A stretch of DNA of 64,000 nt, from assembly GCF_033115175.1 (NCBI RefSeq), contig NC_084843.1, positions 57,886,474 to 57,950,473 of the forward strand. Direction: 5' to 3'. The DNA comes from Lepus europaeus (taxonomy: Eukaryota > Chordata > Mammalia > Lagomorpha > Leporidae). Each line of letters starts with the position of its first letter. Position 1 is the first letter of the stretch. Under the pieces are notes generated by a model. That model did no database searches and was not told the DNA's origin. It worked only from the letters and a program-made list of their open reading frames with translations. This document shows, piece by piece, positions 57,917 to 64,000 of the stretch. The translations under genes were made by a program, and so were the position numbers.

Positions 57917-58235
57917 TTTTTTTGACAGACAGAGTTAGACAGTGAGAGAGAGACAGAGAGAAAGGTCTTCCTTCTGTTGGTTCACCCCCCAATGGCTGCT
58001 ATGGCCGGCATGCTGCGCTGATCCGAAGCCAGGAGCCAGGTGCTTCCTCCTGGTCTCCCATGTGGGTGCAAGAGCCCAAGCACTTGGACCATCCTCCACT
58101 GCCTTCCCGGGCCACAGCAGAGAGCTGGACTGGAAGAGGAGCAACTGGGACAGAATCCGGCACCCCAACCGGGACTAGAACCGGGGTGCCGGCGCTGCAG
58201 GTGGAGGATTAGCCAAGTGAGCCGTGGCACTGGCC
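57917..58235 (-). mobile_element. OcuSINEA-like young SINE, antisense
   Basis: Inserted in the AAAT tail of the previous SINE; AATAAATAAAT is found on both sides. Head CCGTGGCACTGGCC. Confidence 0.95.
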
Positions 58236-58268
58236 AATAAATAAATCTTTTTTAAAAATCACCTAATC

Positions 58269-58611
58269 GGCCGGCGCCGTGGCTCACTAGGCTAATCCTC
58301 CGCCTTGCGGCGCCGGCACACCGGGTTCTAGGCCCGGTCGGGGCACCGGATTCTATCCCGGTTGCCCCTCTTCCAGGCCAGCTCTCTGCTGTGGCCAGGG
58401 AGTGCAGTGGAGGATGGCTCAAGTGCTTGGGCCCTGCACCCCATGGGAGACCAGGAGAAGCACCTGGCTCCTGCCATCGGATCAGCGCGGTGCGCTGGTC
58501 GCAGCGCGCCAGCCGCGGCGGCCATTGGAGGGTGAACCAACGGCAAAAGGAAGACCTTTCTCTCTGTCTCTCTCTCACTGTCCACTCTGCCTGTCCAAAA
58601 AAAAAAAAAAA
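58269..58611 (+). mobile_element. OcuSINEA-like young SINE, near-consensus
   Basis: GGCCGGCGCCGTGGCTCACT head, long pure A tail. Perfect 15-bp duplication AAAAATCACCTAATC at 58254-58268 and 58612-58626. One of the youngest-looking copies. Confidence 0.98.
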
Positions 58612-58783
58612 AAAAATCACCTAATCAATATGTTGGCCAGGATACAGCAGAATGTGGAATTGTGAACAAAGATGGAAAAGAAGACACAGAATATATGGCT
58701 AAACTCCTTCAAATTATGTATCAAATATGTCTGACAGCTTCTGACAGCAGAATTAAACTGCAGAGTTTGCTTTAAAAAAAAAA

Positions 58784-59121
58784 AAAAAGAAAGGATTTAT
58801 TTATTTATTTAAAAGGCAGAGAGAGGGAAAGAGAGAGAGAGACAGAAACAGAGAGATCTTCCATCTATTGGCTCACTTCCCCAAATGGCCACAACAGCTA
58901 TGGCTAGGCCAGGTTGAAGCCAAGAACCAGGAACTCTGTCCTGGTTTCCCACATGAGCAGCAGGGGCCCAAGTACTTACATCATCTTCCACTGCCTTCCC
59001 AGGTGCATTAGCAGGAAGCTGGATTGGAACTGGAGCAGCTAGGACTTGAACTGGTCTCTGACGTGGGATGCCAGTGACACAGGCAATGGTTTAACCTGCT
59101 GCACCACAATACTGACCCCCA
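58784..59121 (-). mobile_element. C-SINE, CSINE2-like, antisense
   Basis: TTATTTATTTATTTAAAAGG to CACAATACTGACCCCC. Confidence 0.92.
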
Positions 59122-59382
59122 AATTCCTGGGATAATCTTTGTCTTATTTACAAGTTCACTGTCAGCCTTTGTTAGGGAAATCAATGCCTTGACATGAATC
59201 TGCATCTTTCTCCTTACCTCTACAGTGATATGCAAGGAAAGGGGGGAACGCTGACAAAAAGACAAATCTTCCACCGAGCCAAAAGAACCTTCTTATAGTC
59301 AGGTGGTTTTTCACATGATTGTACCCTAGGTTTATATCTGAAATTATACATTCACATGAAGAAACAAAACATAAAGTCAGAG

Positions 59383-59706
59383 GCCAGCACTGTGGTGTAG
59401 TAGGTTAAGCCTTCGCCTGTGGTGCTGGCATACCATATGGGCACCAGTTCATGTCCCAGCTGTTCCTCTTCCAATCTAGCTCTCTGTTAATGGCCTGGGA
59501 AAGCAGTAGAAGATGGCCCAAGTGCTTGGGCCCCTGCACCCGCATGGGAGACCTGGAAGAAGCTCCTGGTTCCTGGCTTTGGATCAGCCCAGCTCCGGCT
59601 GTTGCAGCCATTTGCGGAGTAAGCCAGTGGATGGAAGACTCTCTCTGTCTCTTCCTCTCTCTCTAACTCTGCCTCTCAAATAAATAAATATAAAAAAAAA
59701 AAAACA
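59383..59706 (+). mobile_element. C-SINE, CSINE2-type
   Basis: GAGGCCAGCACTGTGGTGTA head, A-rich tail. Confidence 0.94.
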
Positions 59707-59885
59707 AAGTAATAACTGATAGAAACATCTTTGGGGGAGAAAAGAACAGAGAGGAAAAGCTCCCATCTTCCCCCATTCAGGAAAATGTATTCCATGTTAT
59801 GGGGTCCAGGCAGGGTGGCCAACCATCCCAGGTGGTTCAAGACTGTCCTGGGGTCTTTAAAATCATATTTATTTATTTTCATTTT

Positions 59886-59934
59886 TTTAAAAATGTATTT
59901 ATTAGAAAGGCAGAGTAACAAAGGGTGGGGGAGG

Positions 59935-59970
<36 letters not shown>

Positions 59971-60100
59971 CTGCTTGATGATTCATTACCCAAATGTTCC
60001 CAACTGCCAGAGCTGGGGCAGTCTGAAGCCAGGAGCCAGGAACAAAATCCAGGTCCCCCATGTGGGAGTCAGGGACTCAACTTCTTGAGGCATGGGCTGT
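59886..60100 (-). mobile_element. C-SINE, antisense, head missing
   Basis: Tail and body (TTTAAAAATGTATTTATTAG to CATGTGGGAGTCAGGGAC), broken off before the tRNA-like part. Includes a (GA)n run at about 59938-59967. Confidence 0.85.
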
Positions 60101-60130
60101 TTTTAGGGTTTTGTTTGTTTGTTTGTTTGT

Positions 60131-60399
60131 TTGTTAATGCTTATTTTCATCTACCTAAAAGGCAGAGCGAGAGAGAGAGAGAGAAATCAATTTTCTATCC
60201 ATTGGTTCATTCAAGAGTCTGGAACTCCATCTAGGTCTCCCAAGTAGGTAGAAGGGGCCCAGCTAATCAAGCCATCACCTGCTATTTTAGTAGAAGCTGA
60301 ATTGGAAGCAGAGTAGCCAGGACTTAAACCAGCACTGTGATATGGGATGTGGATATCCTAAGTGGTAGCTTAACATGTTGCACCACAACGCCCGCCCCC
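60131..60399 (-). mobile_element. C-SINE, old, antisense
   Basis: GTTAATGCTTATTTTCATC to CACCACAACGCCCGCCCC, preceded by (TTTG)n at 60107-60135. Confidence 0.85.
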
Positions 60400-61106
60400 T
60401 TGGCCTGGTTTTAGCATTCAAAGTCCCACTTCTCAAGAAGCACCTCAATCCCAAGCAAACCTGGATGGTGGATCATCTCCATCCAAAGATCTTCACACTC
60501 TAGAGGAGCACTGTTACAGGGGAACACTGCCCTCCGTGCCAGTTAAGATCTCTGGGAAGCCGCTGCATGTGCAAATCCGCTCAGTACTTCTCTTCCGCCG
60601 GGAAGGATTGTGCTGGACTATTTGGATATTGCTGGGTATTTTCCTGAGTCTTTAAAAGTGTTTATTTTCTGAGCTTTGAATTCTATGTGATCTTTTTTTC
60701 CCCTCAGAGAGTAACTAAGTGAAGGTGCTGAAGCCATCCCAGCCCCTCCATGTGACCATCACAGGAGGTCCCAGGCCTCTGCCCAGCCTCCTTCAGTCCT
60801 AGACACTGCCCCACCCACCAGCCTCCCCCATCAAGTTCCCACCCTTTCCTTCTCACTGTTCTCAACAAGAAGGAAAGTAGGAGACATGACTCCTGCCCTC
60901 CCTTGATTCCATCCCTTTTCATAGGTCTGTTGGAAGTTCTGGAGGTGTTGGCTCAGGCAGCCAGTCTAGTTGCTATTAATGGGTGTTTACTGCGGGCCAG
61001 GCACTTCACTAACCATTGAACGCATCTTGTGTTTATAGAACCCTATGAGGTATCACCCACATTTTGTCAAGGAGAGAACTGAGCCTTTAAAAAGTTAAGC
61101 CACAGG

Positions 61107-61433
61107 GCTGGCATTGTGGCACAGCAGGTAAAACCACTGTCTGCAGTGCCAGCATCCCATATGGGTACCGATTCAAGTCCTGGTTGTTCCACTTCTGATC
61201 CTGCTCCCTGCTATGGCCTGGGAAAGCAGTGGAAGATGGCTCAAGTGCTTGGGCCCCTGCACTCATGTGGGAGACCTGGAAGAAGCTCCTGGGTCCTGGC
61301 TTTGGATCAGCACAGCTCCAGCCATTGTGACCATTTGGAGAGTGAACCAGCAGATGGAAGATCTCTCTCTCTCTTTCCATGCCTCTCTAACTCTGCCTCT
61401 CAAATAAATAAATAAATCTTTTTAAAAAATTAA
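61107..61433 (+). mobile_element. C-SINE, CSINE2-type
   Basis: GGGCTGGCATTGTGGCACAG head, CAAATAAATAAATAAATC tail. 250 bp from a PBLD exon. Confidence 0.95.
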
Positions 61434-61689
61434 ACATGTGCCGGAGGTGGAGAGGTAAGATACCAGGAATGCAAACCCAGGCTGTCAGGCACTTAGCTAT
61501 AACCTTGCTGTTCTGCCTCCTTGTTTTTCACATGTGACTTCAGTGAGGGTCTAGCAGGAGGGGGAGAGAGAGACAGAAACAAAGGCAACTCAAAACTCCA
61601 GCAACTTGAAAAGTCACATGAAGGACACTTAAATAGCTTTTTCTCCTATTCCGTAGTTTAACCCTCCCCTCAACTCAAGGAAAAAGCAC

Positions 61690-61868
61690 CTGTTACAGGA
61701 TCTTCAGCCACACCAAACCACGGTGCAAAATATCTGGAGTAAAAGTCGAAGGCATGGGTCTTCCCCCCAGACTCTCCTTTGAGGGTGAGAATGAGTCCTT
61801 TGATCTTCCCTGTGTTCTCAACTTGCAGCAGATCACTCGTGTTCACCTTCAGGTTCTCCAGAAACGAC
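61690..61868 (-). CDS. PBLD: PBLD coding exon
   Basis: 179 nt exon on -. It completes a split Arg, then 59 codons: SFLENLKVNTSDLLQVENTG, KIKGLILTLKGESGG, then DFYSRYFAPWFGVAEDPVT and the first base of Gly. Splice sites: gagcaag|GTC and ACAG|gtgctt. PBLD (MAWBP) is a cytosolic protein of the PhzF isomerase-like family that binds STRAP/MAWD and dampens TGF-beta and NF-kB signalling; its substrate is unsettled. The FxxRxFAPW and EDPVTGS motifs are the strongest family signatures in this half. Confidence 0.96.
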
Positions 61869-62115
61869 CTTGCTCATAAACAGGATGGATCAGGACAAAC
61901 CCAGTCACAGACCAGCCCCGAACCACTCTGTCACACAGGCCAGGCTGCAGGTTGCCCAAGCAGCTCAGCCGTGCGGGAGGCAAGAACAAGTAGAAATATC
62001 ATCCTACCAGGAAACTCTCTGGCTGCATCCGTCAGCACAGCCAGATCAAGCCAGAGCCATAAATCTGGAGCTCAGCCCTCCCCAAAGTGCTGACGTGACT
62101 AAAGATCGCGTTTAC

Positions 62116-62204
62116 CTGTCGTAGCTGTCACTGAGCCGGACAAGCAGACCTCGGATATCTGGAGAATAGCGGACATCCTGGACCAGTGTGTCCCCGATGG
62201 CAGT
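62116..62204 (-). CDS. PBLD: PBLD coding exon (most 5' one in the window)
   Basis: 89 nt exon on -, acceptor ctccacag|ACT, donor ACAG|gtaaac. It encodes TAIGDTLVQDVRYSPDIRG, then LLVRLSDSYD and two bases of Arg. The position matches residue about 142 of the 288-residue human protein. The catalytic N-terminal half therefore lies beyond the right edge. I found no further PBLD exon in 62205-64000. Confidence 0.95.
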
Positions 62205-62540
62205 CTGTGGAGAGAGACACAAAGTCCTCAGGAGCGTGTCCTGCTCCAGTCCTTGATCCCCTGAAACAGGGAGCGACCTCTCACTGAGCACCTGCTGTAG
62301 CCAGCCGCCTCCCTGCTCTGCCCCCACCATCTGCAGTGTCCAAGAATGTTGGTTCAGTCTGGGGACTCGCAGGGTGGCTCGGCTCAAGGGTGGCCAGTTT
62401 CCCTGCCACAGAAGCCTTTCAGAGCCCTTTTGGTTTTTCCTCTGTGAGCACTACACTCAATGGCTTCCTACATACCGCAACATACTCCTTCAAATGGGTA
62501 TTTCCCTAGAGAAAAGGAAATTGAGAGAGGTCCAGGGCCA

Positions 62541-62562
62541 CACACACACACACACACACACA
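62541..62562. repeat. (CA)n microsatellite
   Basis: About eleven CA units in a PBLD intron. Confidence 0.9.
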
Positions 62563-62847
62563 TATCCTGATCCAGGACTCCCGAACCTGGAGTCAAAACT
62601 CTGAACCCCTAACGTCTACCACCTTTAGACAGGGGGGCCTCATGCCCACCTTGTAGAGTGGTTGTGAGGATTAAATCAAAGAACCCCTGGGGAGGATGTG
62701 TAGCAGCAAGGAGAGCACTCTACATGGCCAAGACTAGGCCTGCAGCGGGACTGGCGGCACACACTGGAGGACTCGGCTGGGATGCCACCTTCGCTCAGAG
62801 GCTATGTTGCAGATCAACTCCAGCATCTTTCCTCAAGACACCTTGGT

Positions 62848-63197
62848 GGGCCGGCACCGCGGCTCACTAGGCTAATCCTCTGCCTTGCGGCGCCGGCACA
62901 CTGGGTTCTAGTCCCGGTCGGGGCACTGATCCTGTCCCGGCTGCCCCTCTTCTAGGCCAGCTCTCTGCTGTGGCCAGGGAGTGCAGTGGAGGATGGCTCA
63001 AGTGCTTGGGTCCTGCACCCCATGGGAGACCAGGATAGGCACCTGGCTCCTGCCATCTGATCAGCGCAGTGCGCCGGCCGCAGCGCGACAGCCGCGGCGG
63101 CCATTGGAGGGTGAACCAATGGCAAAGGAAGACCTTTCTCTCTGTCTCTCTCTCTCACTGTCCACTCTGCCTGTCAAAAAATTAAAAAAAAAAAAAA
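62848..63197 (+). mobile_element. OcuSINEA-like young SINE
   Basis: GGGCCGGCACCGCGGCTCAC head, A-rich tail. Perfect 13-bp duplication AAGACACCTTGGT at 62835-62847 and 63198-63210. Confidence 0.98.
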
Positions 63198-64000
63198 AAG
63201 ACACCTTGGTTCATTCTGCCTGTGGCACATAATTCTGCTCAAATCCATGACCACTGTTTCTCTGAGCTTGGTTTGGGGTGCTGAGGGAGATGACGTGGGG
63301 ATGAATCTCCCCAGGTCATCTTTAGGCACCACTCGTAGCTGCCAGGTGACAGCATGGAGCTGATGGTGATTACACAGTAATTCTGTGGCAGTCACTGGGG
63401 GCCTTCATGGTCCTAACCCTTGCAGTGAGGGCTCCCTCCGCCTTGGGTAGCACCTGGCCTTCCTGCCTCTGTGACCACTGGCTGATCAACGTCCCTTCCT
63501 TAAGACACGCACCTTCCCCAGCCAGATCCCGTCTGCTCTTTGGGGCTTCTCCGTCTCTCAAACCCTGCCCTTCTCTTTGTGGGTCCCCATGCTGATTTGA
63601 AACTGTCATTCTCAGAAGCAACACAAAATGACAATACTCATAAATAACTGTTATTCTGCTTTACAAATGTTGACCTTGAGGCTTCGAGAGGCTATGCTAG
63701 GTTCCTTCCACCATGAACAAGGCCTACCATGATGAATATTTTCCATTTTCTTACCAAGGTGCTCAATGCAGTCATGTATGACTTTAGTTCACCTCTAGAT
63801 CTCGAGGCACAGGTGGGATGGAATGTAAACTCAGAATCCATTATGCTTGTTCACACTCCTTGGAAACAGATAAAGCAAGACACTAAAGAGATTATAAATG
63901 CTGTGGTGGCAGCCACAATAGCCCATTCTGTGGAAAGGTCTTCTCCTTTTCCTTTTTCCTAATCTGGGCTCTTCCTTCTCTGCATGCCAAGCACCTGGTC

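Larger units (their letters stand above)
57531..61689 (-). other. PBLD: PBLD intron crowded with C-SINEs
   Basis: About 4.2 kb containing at least eight C-SINE insertions in both orientations (57.58-61.43 kb). Some were inserted in the tail of an earlier one. Confidence 0.85.
62205..64000 (-). other. PBLD: PBLD intron (continues past the window)
   Basis: No coding match. It contains a (CA)n run (62541-62562) and one young SINE (62848-63197). The remainder is unique DNA with no recognisable element. Confidence 0.7.

Overview
The window is mammalian nuclear DNA, almost certainly from a lagomorph and most likely the European rabbit (Oryctolagus cuniculus). It has intron/exon genes and a CpG-rich single-exon gene. 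It also holds more than 50 copies of the lagomorph-specific tRNA-derived C-SINE family, from old CSINE3-like copies to very young OcuSINEA-like copies with intact target-site duplications, plus L1 3' ends of rabbit type. No bacterial, viral or plasmid features are present.

Three protein-coding genes are supported, in the order known for human 10q21.3 (MYPN, ATOH7, PBLD). (1) The last eight coding exons of MYPN (myopalladin) lie on + at about 4.0-16.1 kb. They join in frame into 419 C-terminal residues holding the three last Ig domains and the C-terminal tail, followed by a 3' UTR to about 17.56 kb. (2) ATOH7, the intronless bHLH factor for retinal ganglion cells, is complete on - at 28329-28787 (152 aa). 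Its CpG island, TATA box and paired E-boxes lie upstream at about 29.17-29.21 kb. (3) The last four coding exons of PBLD (PhzF-like isomerase family) lie on - at 56.3-62.2 kb and join in frame into 147 C-terminal residues. MYPN continues off the left edge and PBLD off the right edge.

The rest is introns and intergenic DNA. 17.6-27.5 kb (MYPN-ATOH7 spacer) and 46-49 and 52-55 kb (ATOH7-PBLD spacer) are dense in SINEs, often nested. By contrast 28-31.8, 38.4-42.4, 44-45.9 and 49.05-51.1 kb contain few or no SINEs. Several of these islands carry clusters of homeodomain (TAATTA), octamer and E-box motifs. The best of them, about 49.7-50.2 kb, sits 20.5-21 kb upstream of the ATOH7 promoter. That is the distance at which the remote ATOH7 retinal enhancer, deleted in human congenital retinal nonattachment, is known to lie, and I propose this is its lagomorph counterpart.

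No unprecedented biological system was found. The most useful leads are the candidate ATOH7 regulatory elements, an orphan exon-like segment with good splice sites in the MYPN-ATOH7 spacer, and several informative retroelement junctions (double insertion at one target site, SINE-in-SINE, a truncated SINE abutting a truncated L1).
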